A stretch of DNA of 64,000 nucleotides from positions 1,178,001-1,242,000 of the forward strand of contig JAJKFH010000052.1 of assembly GCA_023333565.1 (NCBI GenBank), given 5' to 3'. Positions 1 to 13,591 of the stretch are shown here, one piece after another. Position 1 is the first letter of the stretch. Every line of letters begins with the position of its first letter. A program made the translations under genes and the position numbers. Source of the DNA: Puffinus mauretanicus (Eukaryota; Chordata; Aves; Procellariiformes; Procellariidae). The notes below the pieces were generated by a model. That model was not told the origin of the DNA. It searched no databases and saw nothing but the letters and a program-made list of their open reading frames with translations.

Positions 1-728
1 CTTTCTTGGAATATGATACCCTCAGATAAAAAAAAGATAAAACTTTAAAACAGGAGGAAAAGCAATGAAATAAGGTTCTGAAACAGATACCCACTTCCTG
101 ATCCCATTCCACTAGGAGAAGATAGTACTCCCAAGATGCTCGTTATTGCTCATCAATGGGAGAGGTTACCACATCCACAGTTGCACTTGTAGAACAGTTT
201 CTGTAAGTACTTTGTTTATTCACTTCAGACACAACCATATGGGTCGATTCAAATAATTTTTTAAAATGTTTTAACTTAACCTAGCTGATTTTACCTAAAG
301 CAGATTTGGGAGTGCCTACACAACCACTCTGCTAGAAGAACTGAGAGCACAATAAATAAAGGGGAGAGGAAGATGGAGTAAGAAATAGCTTGGAAGTGAA
401 AGCATCTCCAGCTGGCATAGCTTTGTGCAGATTGACATTTATCTAAAGCCTAAAATAAGATTAGGTGGAAGTGTATTGCCTCTCTATTTCCAAACATTTT
501 GGAAGGGAAATTACGAATATCCTTAGATTCTTAATAATTTCATTTTTTATAGCGTTTGCAATAGTAATATCTGAGTTTCCAGGAAATCTGATAACCATAA
601 AATTAGAGAGCTTTTAAAGCATTTTAGATATTCTAGAACTTAAAAGAAAAAAATACTTCTGTTATAGATAGCTCCATTTTACAATTAGGCTTTATCAAAG
701 ACTTGAAAATTACTTTGAATTTACTTAC
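1..728 (-). other. NLK: NLK intron 2, 5' part
   Basis: This is non-coding sequence directly downstream of the exon 2 donor (GTAAGT at 728-723), running off the window edge. It is AT-rich, and I see no exon 3 coding sequence or recognisable element in it. Confidence 0.85.
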
Positions 729-858
729 ATTGTCATGCTTAAAAAAACACAACATCTTCAACTCCCGGAAGACCCTTTTACAAGAGACCAAATTTTGGAA
801 GACGTTGGGCATCTTTTTGAGTGCAACTCTCTTTCCATCTCGTGGATCTGTTACTGAC
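729..858 (-). CDS. NLK: NLK coding exon 2 (kinase N-lobe)
   Basis: This 130-bp internal exon of Nemo-like kinase is on the minus strand. Its first G completes Trp153 from exon 1, and 43 codons follow (Ser154-Asn196), reading SVTDPRDGKRVALKKMP and then an alpha-C helix segment containing VFRELKML. It supplies the VALKK motif, whose lysine (about residue 167) anchors ATP in this family, and the alpha-C glutamate (about residue 185) expected to pair with it. The acceptor is TTTATTCTGTAG at 870-859 and the donor is GTAAGT at 728-723, so the exon ends in phase 0. The reading frame is open only on this strand in this frame. A plus-strand ORF across the same bases (703-912) is its shadow. Exon 3, expected to begin with Val, is not seen in positions 1-728 and should lie outside the window. 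Confidence 0.97.
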
Positions 859-1430
859 CTACAGAATAAAAGATTTAGAACATCACATACTACTGTTAGA
901 CAATTTTTCTAAATCAGAAAAGAATATTTTAGAATTCTTATCATTCTCAACTTAGACGGTGAGTCAAAACAACAAGAAGACACTTCTAGGGAAAAAAGTA
1001 TTAAGCAAAGGGCATTACCCACTGTGCTATAGACTCTGTATTAAATGTAGTGTGATCATTCTTTGATTAGAGTACATATACACATACCCAGTCAAGCTTG
1101 GTAGCTGTTAAGCGGCTGGACACATGTACATCAGTGCACATACTGCCTGACACTGGCGTGCACTGTAGCTCAAACTTAGATCAACACCTTGAGCAGAGGA
1201 GCAGACGTGATGACAAACATCTCCTTCAGCTCCCAAAAAAGACCTTATTAAGAGCAAAACATTTTCTCAGTTACACAGATCTGATTTTTTCGGGTCTACT
1301 GCTTTCTTCTTCCTCTCCTAAGAGGGCAAAAAATTTAATAATCCCATTCTGACAGAACACTGGCAAGTGTAAGACTATTACTTGATCTATCACTAAAACA
1401 CTTCACATCTGGAGAAGCAACAGCACACGG

Positions 1431-1550
1431 TATCTAAGTTTCCACAAATGTAAAACAGGCATGATACCTGTCTTTCTCCCGTAGAGCTTATGGGATGCAA
1501 GTATAGTAGTTCAGAAATTATAAGGTGCTTTCCACATGGCAAGTATTTTA
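1431..1550 (+). mobile_element. Diverged MIR-like SINE, 3' half
   Basis: The sequence resembles the 3' half of MIR in order: AAGTTTCCACAAATGTAAAA, GGCATGATACCTGTC, a TAGAGCTTATGGGATG segment, and AAGGTGCTTTCCACATGGCA near the end. The tRNA-derived head is not recognisable. It lies in NLK intron 1. Confidence 0.55.
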
Positions 1551-2654
1551 ATTTGAAGTAATTAGATTCTGAAAATAGAATTTTATAATGAGAACCATAA
1601 AACTAGAGCAAGGAGATTATGGTGCCTCAATTCCCAAACACGGTTTTTAAGGTGAGGCTTCTCAAATCTCACTACAAAACAGGGTTTCTAGATCTTCAGT
1701 TGTTAGGAAACCTTCATTATTTTTCTGCATATTTTTACTGGGATGACCAAAATAACTTTCTTCTCAGTGCAATGCCATAACCACATAAGAATCTGCATCC
1801 AGCTATGATGACTACATTTGTCCGTAAAAAGTTGCTGGCTTTTCTATCTATCACGTGACTCTTCTACAGACAACATGAAAGAGTGCTTCTTTTGTCTCAG
1901 GTCCATGTTGGTTTAAGTATCTAAATAAAAAATTAGAATGGGGTAATCAAATATCTGCCTTATCTCCAATTGGCACATCTGACTTCAAAATACAAAACAA
2001 TTCAATCAATCCAAAAAGTCAGAAGTAGCCACTGATACTAGTGGTGGGAGTCAAAGGAGAACTAGAACTCTTGTTAATAGCCTCTGCATATTCATATTTT
2101 AAATAAGGGGCAGAGGGGGACTCAGGAAAGTTGATACTAGACTCCTTCTATGTGGGAAACATAGAGCTGAAAAGAATCTGAAAAGGTCTTGTAATTCACA
2201 ATACGTTTCCTATTTTCTTCAGGACCTTTGCCTCTTGCCTCTAGCCTAAATTGGAAAGAAAGGGAATGAAAACTGGAAGAGCTACAGAAAATCCACTGTT
2301 AATGCAACTCAGCACTCACCATAGGCCAGACTGAAATATCCTCCCTCCACTGTAGAGTAACTTCATTCGCAGATGATGTTTAACCTCAGTGAGTGCAAAA
2401 CAAGGTACTATTATCATGAGTAGGCGACATTTCAGGCTGGCCCGTAGCTTTGGGATTACAGCAGAGGTAGATTCTGAATGACACACAGCAGGGCTGGTAC
2501 CAGGCGGTGGCTCACAAAGTCATATAAATTTGATCCCAGCATGAGCTGAGAGCTCCCATTGCTCCCAAGGTCAAGCACCACTGATCAGCTAATTAGTGAT
2601 ATTCTTCTCTCTTTATGAGACAGAACTTCTGGCCCCCGCCAAGTTTTTACCAGC

Positions 2655-2684
<30 letters not shown>
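2655..2684. repeat. T18-A12 homopolymer junction
   Basis: Eighteen T are followed directly by twelve A, giving a 24-bp perfect palindrome of pure A/T in NLK intron 1. It could be the meeting point of two retroposon tails or simple slippage. No retroposon body is recognisable beside it. Confidence 0.9.
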
Positions 2685-2685
<1 letters not shown>

Positions 2686-3865
2686 GCAAAAAGCAAGCCA
2701 CCAAACCTCTAACATATAAAAGAAAACTTAAAAGCTGCTGATTCCTGGGAATTAAATAGATATATTATTGCTACAAAAACAAAGTTGTAAAATTTTATTC
2801 ATAAAAATCCTCACTGATTACACTGCTACTGAATTACTAATTTTTCCCTTTGGAGTTTTGACACTATTGCTGACCACTGCACACATACAACAGAACACTG
2901 CTATGGACGAAATCCCACTAGTGGATCGCAACGATGATGCACTAAAGTATCATACAGATGCAAGACCTGAGACCTTTGACAACATGAAATTTCCTCACAA
3001 TGACTGTTAATACCTAGGCAGACCACATGCACCTTCCTCAGCTACGTTATATTCAACAGTACAGTTAACACAATAGTTAAATGGCTATCTTGGCTATGAA
3101 AAATATTTGATTTAAAACCTTCAAAATTTATTTTATGCTATATTACAGCATATTTAGAGCACGCTCTACAATTCTTTTTGAATAAGGTGAAGAAAATTAA
3201 ATATGTGGGTTTGTTTCATTATTTTTCCTTAGAAACACATCTAAAAAACATAACTACAACAAAAGAATTTTCTTTAAATAGAAATAATTGCTATTTTACA
3301 CTGTAAACAAATTAATTCTCTAAAATTGCTTCCATTTCTTTAAGACAGAATAAAACAATGCTTAAGATCCAGACAGCTTATTTGAGAGAGTTCACATCTA
3401 CTTCTACCATTTCTATTATCTCTAATAAATTAGTGCAGTAAACATATATAACTTTCTCTACAGAAAGATTAAAAAGTCTTCATTGATCATGTGCAGGCAT
3501 TGTACAACACAAAAAGAGCGTAAAGCAAAAAACAATCACAATTTGTCTGTGGGTTTCCTTCGTTGAAGAAATTAGCTCCAGCTTCACAGATTTAATAGGT
3601 TTTTTGTTTGCTTTTTACTCAAATTACAGAAGCTTAATAGAACCTGAAGTGGACAGATCTAAAACAATCAGCAGTCACAGACAACATCATTTTTGAAGAC
3701 AGACATGCAAACAAGTAATGCAACCTTCCATGATTGATAAAAATCTGTCATCTGAAACTTGGGCATCACCTTGACTGCTTACAGCAAGAGGAAGTCAGTT
3801 TCCATAAAACCAGTTGCAGATAGCTTGTGGTTTTGTTAAACACTCTTCCTCTTGTTCTGGAGACT

Positions 3866-3899
3866 GTAAGCTTCACAAGCTTACAAGCTTTTTAAGCTT
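3866..3899. repeat. AAGCTT cluster with 8-bp palindrome
   Basis: AAGCTT occurs four times in 32 bases, at 3868, 3877, 3885 and 3894. The first two form a perfect inverted repeat (GTAAGCTT, 3-nt spacer, AAGCTTAC; 3866-3884). It lies in NLK intron 1 and has no known role. Confidence 0.85.
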
Positions 3900-6800
3900 C
3901 TAGTTGTATTTTAGGCTGTATCTATAGCAATCAGCTGCTGAATTTGAGTACTATCACAACAGAAAGACACCATTCCAATTAGTCATAGAAGAATAACCCA
4001 TTTTGTGAATGTTAACGAGCAAATAACTCAACATATCAGAATCAGCTTTGAAATTTTAGGTATTTTTGACATATTAAAATTTCATAACAGGTCAGACGTG
4101 CAATTCAATTCACATATCTACGTGAGACGGACACAAGAAATTGAAGAAGTGCTTGAACAACATGCAATTAATCAATCAATAAAAACATCATTTTAAAAAA
4201 AGCAAGAACAGTTTGGCTTTGGTTTGGGGCTTAAAGACTAATAAGAAGCAAAAGACCATAACAACACCTGTTGAGGAAAATTCTACACTGCTGGTTTGAC
4301 AAAGCATGTATTAGAATCCTCTCTGCTCTTCAGGTTTTTCCTTATTCTTAATGTCCTGACAAAATGCACCACAGATTTGAGTGCACGGAGATAAAAAGCA
4401 GGCCCACTACAACTACGCACACAGCGGATTTTTAGCCATGTTCAGGTCTCACTCTTGCAGCAGCACCAACAAGACGACACTGAATTTAAGGCAGGCGACA
4501 GAGTTGTTACTGAAATTCAACCTGTCAGTAGGCAGGATGAAACTGATCTGCTGGAAGAGGAGTAAATACCAAAACAAGTTTCCACTTGCTTGCTTGTTCA
4601 TTTCTAATTGAGCAAGGGGGAATCATCTGTTTGGTACTTGGATTTGGATACTGGTTCTCCTCCCCCATGACAAACATCTCAGAGGTTGCATGTTTTAGTA
4701 GCAGCAACACAGCTTTGGGAACCGACACTCAAGACCTTTTGGAGTTATTTTTAATAGCCACCTTTTAACCATATTTCTGTTTAGAAACTACCTATCTCCT
4801 TTTTCCAAATCTTATAAACATAAATATTATTCCAGCAATTGACAAGAAAAATGCAATAATATATATTACTAGATGGACCATAATACACATGGTTTCAAAG
4901 TTTGCATTGTGTCTTGTTAATGTTTTAAGGCAAAACTCACAAAGTAGCATTTCTTGTTATTATTCATGCAAAGACCAGTCAAGCTTGTAGCTGGTAACAA
5001 TATAACTCTAATGAATGTGAATGGAAGTGCAGTAATTTCACGCCATGTTGAGTTTGTTCTCTCTTAACTCAGGGTAGCAGCTGCTTTGGTTCAGCACAAA
5101 CAGTACCAGAGAACAGAGATAAGTGCTGAAGCCTGTTACAGAGGAATGCTTTTATTTCTTTGTTGCTGAAAGGCTTGCTGGGCTGAGCTCTTCTGGTTCT
5201 GCAGCACACGGGTTATCCCATCTGTATGAGCTAATGAATCTCAGGCTGTATAGATAACGAACAGTTCTGAAGGCAGCTTCTGCGATCTCCAGTGAAAATG
5301 ACCCTGTTCGAAACGTCTCTTCGTCTTAATGACCAGTTACTTGTCAAACTAAACTTCACTTAAATTATTTAAATATTATGTACAGTGTGCTTTTAATGCA
5401 CATACTAAACAAACATCTGATTTTACAGTAACATATCTATTTACATAGTCCTATCTAATAAAATTAAATTTAAAGAAAAAAACGCTAAAATTCTCATTTT
5501 ATTAGTCTAAAAATCAAACTATTAAAACCAATAACCTACACTCACATATACGCTTCAGATAGTGCCATACCTCCACACAAAATTACCAGAAGACCTCAAA
5601 AGGTGTCCTTTTAATTGAATTCTAGATTAAAATAGTCACTCCCAATTCTAATAAAATATTAAAATAGAATAACAGAATTCAGTTTTAGAGTAGTAACCCA
5701 AAACATTTTCAGGCAACGTCTGAACACAAGTACCCCTCTCACACTGTCCAAAATTATGGAAATGTTAAAATACAGAATAGCATTTAATACAAAGTTACTT
5801 GCATTCACTGATTTTCAATTACAGTGCCTCTGTAGTTGCGCCTGTGACAATTTTTAAAGTAAGCCATAACAACTGTTTAAAGTAAGCAGTCTGACCGCAT
5901 CACCTAAATCAAATGGCATCTACATGTTCAAACAGCAGCCAAATGCACACCTTCTACTGCTTCCAGTTGCCTATGAGCTGTGTTACCAGCAGCAATGGTG
6001 GCGATACGGGTCAAGACTGTGAAAGTAAAACATTCAAAGTTAAAAATCTGAATCCAAGACACAAATTCAGAGAAAATCATCTCTGGAGATCCAATAGACA
6101 AACAGAAAACAGAAAGTTTGAAGTGGAGGTCATTGTAAAAAGATGCCTAAAATAGGATTTTTGATGGATTTGAAACACTCGCTTTCTTCAACTGTATTGC
6201 TACAAAAATAGGCTAGTTGCATAAAAACACAAAAATCCAACAGTCAGCTTTTACAAAAACTAGTTCAGATTGAAAATAAATTTTAGGATGTGAATGTTGA
6301 CCATCTACAGTTGAGCAAGTTTATATCTGCTCTGCAGAAAGTCATGAGGCAGTTTATAGTTGCCTAAATTAAAGTTCTCGTCAATCAATGTTAATTACAC
6401 ATGAACAGTAATACAAATCGCAAAACCTTTTTTTTTTCCTATCGATATTAAGCCTGTACTTTGTCTAACCTCCTTCCTAATCCCTTTATAAAAAAAAAAT
6501 TAAAATCTTAGAAAGATTATATGGATATGAAAGTAATTGCTGTATGCCTAAAAATCCTTTCAACCATTACCCCCAAAAATATGAAATGGATATCCATCTT
6601 TTTCTCTCTGACTGAATGTATATACTTAAAACTTTTGAGTCCTGATTCCCAAGCCTCTTCTGTTGCTGAGCCTCACTTGAGAAAACTGATGGCGCTTTGT
6701 ACCTCAAAGTACCACGGCTCTTTAGTTCAGTACCCACAATGACAGTTATCTAGGAATACTAAATTCTGATAAGTCAGAACATAATCAGGCAACCGATACC

Positions 6801-9617
6801 AGTGAACATCAGTTTCCTACTAATTCTTACACTTCTCCCATGGATGTAGCTGTCACGCAGCCTCATTAGTGAGCGTGAAAGATTTGATAAAATGGTTGGT
6901 CTTTAATCAAATAATATTGATTATCAATTTATATTGATAGCTACCACAGATTTATTGATGCTCATTTTTACTAGTTGCAGGACACATTTCAATAAATAAA
7001 AAGAGCTAAATGTATTGCAGAACGGTTAAACTTCATCCAGCTGTGTAAGCAAGGCCTGATGTGTCTGCTCTGCTCTGCTTTTTCAAATGCTTCCATATAG
7101 CAAAAATTAGTTTAGGTGAATAGTCTTTTCCTGGTGCTCCTGTTGTTGTCTCTGATAAAGGAATGAGTTAAATGGCGTTGCTGTGGCATATGCATTTAAG
7201 GCCAGTTTCTTTCTTCTTTTAAATAACCTTCTTCTACAAACAAGTAATGATCATCTGCAATATCCAGCTTGAAAGCAATTCCTCTACTCTTTCCCCCATA
7301 GCTGCAACAATTTCACACTGCTCCTCACCCCCTTGCCTTAGCTTGTGAGCTTTATACCACTCACTAGCAATTTCACTTCAAGGGGCAGCGCAAAACTAAC
7401 AATCAAAGTTACGAAGATCAGAAATGTCAGGACTGTATTCCAAAGAACAGAAAAAGGAGAGAAAGAAAGAAAAAATCCTGTCTGAAAAACTGGTATTTAC
7501 AGCATCCAATAAAGATGCTGAAAATGTTGCTTTGTGTTTGTGTACAGTAGCTACTTTGATACCAGTAAAAAAATTATTTATAGCAATATGCTATCAGGTC
7601 ACATATCCCCAAGAGAAACTAGAAAAGCATGAAAATCTCCTAGGAGCTAATTGCGAGAACAACTAGAAAGGCAGCTTTACTTACTGCTGTTCTCAGAAGA
7701 ACACATTTCAATTCCCTCCTCTGCTTTGTTAGGATATTACACCCTAGGTGAATCTAGCAGTAAAGTGAGCAGCAGGCAGGGAATCTATCCATCACTCAGC
7801 ACAGAGTCAATGGGGCGCGCTTTCAAGCTACTACTGAAGTCTGCAAAGGTTCCACTTATTAAGCATCAACTGTAGCTGGGGATAAAGAGATAAGAGACCA
7901 AGATTTAAACCAAAAATAACTTAGCAAAAAATTATATATAGGTATGGGGCAAAAAATAAGTTAATAAATATAATTTGGAGGGGAGGAAAATAGCAAGGAA
8001 TATCTAGTTTGGCTTTAATCCTGCCTCTGAGAATTATATGATTCCAGATGTTTGTGAGAACACCCAGTCATTTAGGATTCTTTATTATACTGTATAAACC
8101 ACTGCCAAAAGCTACTCTTGAACCGAGTCACACGTTTTGCTTTCACAGCAATTACAAGTCTTTCAGTACAATTAACTTGCGCTCACACGAGCAGTTTGGT
8201 TACCGTTAGAGGAGCAGGCTGCCTGGCTATGTGTTCTTTAATACAACCAGTGCCACGACCTCCTCCTCTTGCTCGTGCCGTGTTAACAGCGCCCAGTTCT
8301 CTCCCCTTGTCACTCACACTTTACCTACGTAATAATGGTAGAATATTAAGTTGTAAAAATTATCAAACAATACATTTTGCAAAATTCGAAAAAGTTTATT
8401 GGAAGATGCTCTCCTTGTTAGCTTACCAAGTTTTTAGTACTTAAGAGGAATGTAAGAAAGTAAACATTTATATTAATTTCCACTTAAACTAACTGACTTC
8501 ATGATTCAGCCACTTAAAAAATGGTGACCAACTGCAACAACTATTTGTTGTAGCCGTATCACCTACGGGTACAGGTAACACCAAGACTACTATAGCCACA
8601 ATATTACAGAAGGTTATTTCTCTATTCTTGATTTGTCAATGTATTTGATACCATGCTGTTACTTTGAACAGTTTGTTTCCTCTGTAGCATCAGTTTCGTC
8701 AGTTCTCCCTTTTTATAAACATGATGAAAATGATCCCTCTAGTCAAAAAGAGGGAAAAGAAATACAAATATGAAAGTAAAGAGATTAAGATACAGGTAAA
8801 CAAGACAATTTGTCTTATTTCAGACTTCGGCTCTTGTAAAAAAAAAAAACCAAACACACATATATTTGAATGCTTAACATGAGACTGAAATGTTCCTCTT
8901 GAAATATTGCCCTTCTTTTTCCAGACACCAAAATTTTACAAAATCCTCATCAAATCTGCAATCAAGTTGAAAGCTAAACTTTCTATACCTAACCAGAATT
9001 TATTATATGTGTTCTGGACTAAAGGCTACAAGGCACTTACAGTCCATCCTGTTTAATTCTTCCATATCTAGTCCTGTATTCACTAATAGATCTAAAGCTG
9101 CCTATTATACAACAAGAACAACTATATTTTTTGTTTTGTTTTATCTTTTCTTTAAAAGATAGTCAAATCTACCAGAACGTTTATACCTTTCTCTACAGCA
9201 GTAATTCAGTACTGTGTCATTAATGACCAAGCTGACTTTGCAGGTAACATTTTTCACTGAAGCAATCAGTACTCTTGTTTCACCAGAGCAAACCAGTGTG
9301 AAGAAGTAGACAAGCTTTCAGGCACAAGAGCCCTTGCTCTGCCTGTGTCTCCAAACCATCACAGATACAACAGTACTATCCCAAGGAAAAGATTTTTATC
9401 CTTTCAACAGGCAAGTTAGATAAGGACGTACTTGTCCAAGTGATTTACTGACGGTGTGATTTCACACTACGCTATCTTGTATAACCGCAAGCTGCTGCGG
9501 GAAGAGGGGGTCCTGCTCCCACCCCTTGCTGGTTCTTGCCCTCCTGCTGGCATTGGAGATAGTCAACAGCTGCCCACAAGGTGAGTCAGTTCGGCACAGC
9601 AATCCTGTGCAGACAGA

Positions 9618-9667
9618 TCATAGAATCATAGAATAGTTTGGGTTGGAAGGGACCTTTAAAGGTCATG
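9618..9667 (-). mobile_element. CR1 LINE 3'-end fragment
   Basis: The plus strand begins with two copies of TCATAGAA and continues through TTGGGTTGGAAGGGACC. This is the reverse complement of the CR1 3' terminus, with its ATTCTATG tail repeats. Only about 50 bp remains, a typical 5'-truncated bird CR1. A 14-bp perfect palindrome, GACCTTTAAAGGTC (9651-9664), has formed inside it. It is the clearest sauropsid signature in the window. Confidence 0.85.
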
Positions 9668-12600
9668 GATTCGGCATTAAACATGCCGCAAGCGGGATGA
9701 AGCCATCCCAAAGCCACACGATCCCTAGATGTGACAGAGGGGAAGCTGTGCAAGCACACGGCCAGGGCAAAGTGCAAGACGGTGCCATTTTTTGGTAGCA
9801 GTTCACAATTACACCAGATTAGGTACAGCAGGAAACCAGGTCATGCTGGGAGCTTACGGACAGAGCCAGAAATGGGGATTGCATCTCCTGAATTGCAGCT
9901 GAGTGTCCTATATAGAAGGGCCATTCCTCTATCTGTCAGAAAACTTTTTTTTTCTTGCTGATTATACATAATATAAATATATATGTCTTATTATATTTAA
10001 GAACTATATAAAAAGTTTCAAAAAGACTCTGACATAAAACGTGTCAAGAAAAAAGGTACTTTACAAAAACTGTAGCTTCTATTTACATTGCAGGGTAATC
10101 ACTCCAGAAATAATAAAATTTTAAAGAGTAATAGAACTACAGAAAGGATTAATGATACAATCCAGACCTCTAGTTAAAATGTTTTCAAAGACAATTCTTA
10201 TCTCAAAGAATCCTTGTAGGCATGTAGTCTTTTCAATTACGCATTATAAGTCTTTAGCAACTCTACTGCGTGGATGGCAAATTTTCAAGGTGGAGACTAT
10301 GCCAACAGTAACTTTTTCTCTCTCTGAATCCAGGTCAACGCATACACATTGTTCTATAGTTTCAACTGGTAGAAAAACAAGTTTGTGACTACTCCATGGC
10401 AATTATTACACAGAAACAAGATAATGAAAGAATGTTCTCAGGGGCGGTGTGGGAAACTGCTGATGGAGTTTGTTCTACGAGGGAAGCGAACCTTCCCTTA
10501 TGTTTAGAGGAATACCTATAAATTTACACCAGGACTTATCAGAAGTGGGGGACTTAATAGAATTACTTTCCAAGTTTTTCTTATTAGTCAGTGAACCTTT
10601 TTCCTCAGTTGCTTGACTTCTAATCATGCAGACTTTTTCCAGAAAGCCTTACTCTACGATATATAGCAAACCTGGTCCCACAAACATTTCAGCTGCTCAC
10701 CCAAGCATATTTGATATACCACTTTTAAACAAATAATACAGCTCATATTCAAGGGCATGTGATACGCAATATACCACTTTTTCAGTGCACAGTATTGCAA
10801 TCAATCACAACTTGGCATATCTCAAAATATATTTGAGCATGGGATGAAATAAAAAATCCTTTAGAAAAGTTCACAAAACCAAAAAATTCCCAAGACTGAA
10901 GTGAAAGGGCAGGGAGAGGGTGTGCAGTTATCAAATCACTTATCTGGGAAATGTTTAGTTGGGTACATAAAGTTTACACACAGGAATAGGCCATCAGATC
11001 CAGTATATCTGTTCTCTGTAGAATTACCGACAGGCAATGAGCCCTACCAAAACACAACAAAAACTGATCAACAACATTTAATGGACTATTAGGTAGCAGA
11101 GCGGAGAGGTGAGGAAAGCATGCACATAATGTGTGAATCATTAAGAAAATAAAACAATATATGTATGCACATTTAACAATAGGTTTCTTATTGAAGAATA
11201 AAAATGAAATTTATACACATATACTGAGTTTTTAAGGAAAGTAAAGTAGCTGCTTTAACCATTCTACTATTATAAACACTCAAATACAAGTGAGACAGGA
11301 TGAAGGCAGGATGAATGTTCTAGATTCTCCAGTAACCTTGCCTAATGAACAGAAGTATTTTCTCCAATCACAGACTGAAGAGTTCATCTTCCAAAATGGT
11401 TCCTGACCGCCAGCAATGCTGTTCACAACGCATATAAAATAAATTTTAAAGCTTTGTGACAATTCTTAATGGCAGTTAAATTATTCAAATGCTAAATCAT
11501 TTTGTCTAACTTTAGTAGCCTGAAAGTCAGTTTTCCAGTCTAAGGCTCTAAGTGTGGCATGCTTAACCTGGCTAATGGTTGTTGCTGGGCTCCCAGATCC
11601 GGCTCACCGTGTGGCCGTGCAAACAGCTGTGCTGGCACAATGAAGCAGAAAGCAGGAAAATAAGTAGCTGAGACAAAGGGGAAGACAGACAGACTGCTTT
11701 TTCAGTCACAATGACAGCTTAAGCATATGTCAAATATGATCTAAGTCAGTCACACTGGCTCTGTCTAGTCAATAAGGAGAGGGATAGATGGGATTAATCT
11801 GTTTTAGAGGGCTCTTAGATAACACATGAACTGTTTCTCTAGAAATGCCTCACCCTACCAGTTAACTGCAGAGAACCAGCTTAAAACGAAGCCTCGCTTG
11901 TAGATAACCAAAGCTTGCTGATTCAAGGACCCTAATTTTTTTTTACAGGAGCCTTTTCTCCCTGTCTGCCAAGTCTGAATTGAGAGTCAGTGCTATATGT
12001 TACAAACCACATTAAATCCTGTCCTATTAGTGGAGTGACTTAGATTTCCCTTGCAGTGAGAAACAGGAGACGTGGCTAATTGGGCGGTATCGTTAGAAGA
12101 GAGTTAGGTTTTGTTTTTGTTGGATTTTTCACAACAAGAGAATTTTAGCATACATACTCACGCAATTAGCATGGTATTATAATGTGGTTTACCCTCTGGC
12201 TGTACATGCATTGTTTAAGAGATGCAAAAGCTGATACAATCTCATTTAAAGGAGATATTCATAATCATTTTAGCTATAATTTTTAAAGGAAAAGCCACAC
12301 GCAGATAAGTTACAAGGAGGAAAATATTACAGTAGTGCAGTGTCCAGTCTTCTTCACTTTATTGCAGTGACCAGAGCTCTCTGGGAGGCTATTTTAAACT
12401 TACAGCATGAGGCCCATCACCACTAAGGAAGAATAAACAAATGGAAATCAACAGATAAGACGGTCATAGCATCATCAATGCTGAAGAAGAAGCAGAAGTT
12501 AGAGAAGTACACCGAATCTGAGGATGACTACCCACTGGAGTGAAGAAAGACACTGACAAAAGGTGGATCTTGTACTCATGCAGTGGCCAGAGACACAAGT

Positions 12601-13560
12601 CTAGGGATAAATTACATAATTTCTTATTATCCTGCCTGCAAGCTATATTAAATATCTGCTTACCCTAAGTAGCTAATCAGGGCCCACAAGACAGACACAC
12701 GTAACACAAACACTGACACTTATGAAGTGCCACCATGTATTTTCACCAGCAGTTCAAGGACTTTAAAAGTTTCCACAAAATATGTTTATGATCCTGCTGC
12801 AAATCACTGCCTATAAAGAGCCCCCAGTAGCTGCAGCACAGAAGATTAACCTGTTTCTAACAGAGTTTGAAAGAATACACTGAGTGAAAGTTGGTACTGA
12901 TAGCAGAATTTTTAGCACACAGGCATGGAAAAATAAGAAAAAGGTTTCATTGTTAAAAGACATTATCAAAAAGAACAGCTGTTATTTTTCAAGGTATTTA
13001 AGAAATGGATGTGCTGTTAAGGATTTTCAGGTCACTATTGCTTTGCAGCAGTCTCCAGCTGGCAATACTTCAAAGATGCTAAAATGAAATATTAACAGTG
13101 CGTAAAAAAAAAAATCTTTATTTTGAGAGATATGATATGAAAGCAAGCTGAAAAAGATAGCTGAGGAGATACTACTGAGCAAAACTTTGATTTCACTTAG
13201 ATTTAACTTTGAGACACAGACATCCAAGACCAGTCAGCGTAAAAGTAATAAGGAACTATGCAGACAGTACAATGACAGTCAAAGGTAAGAGCTCAACAGA
13301 TCCACTGGAGGATGTAACAACATCGCTACCACTGGAAGACACAACACCCACTGCCCTCTCTCGGATGTATATTTTACTCTTACAAAATAACCTTTGTAAC
13401 CTAAGGAAGCAGCTTGCATTACTGACTTTTGGTAATGGTATACTCTGCCCCTACAACTAAGTAAAAGGAATTTAAATGGTTAACTGTATGACACAAAACC
13501 TTTTTTTCTCAAAAACATGGATGTAGTGAAGTGGCATATCTAACAGCCACCTCTTTGGGT

Positions 13561-13591
13561 TTTTGTTTTGTTTTGTTTGTTTGTTTGTTTG
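13561..13591. repeat. (TTTTG)/(TTTG) microsatellite
   Basis: Three TTTTG units run into four TTTG units in NLK intron 1. It is a simple repeat that may derive from an old poly-A tail read on the opposite strand. Confidence 0.9.

Noticed and set aside
703..912. 69-residue plus-strand ORF
   Set aside because: It is antisense to NLK exon 2, which explains it fully through conserved coding and splice sites on the other strand.
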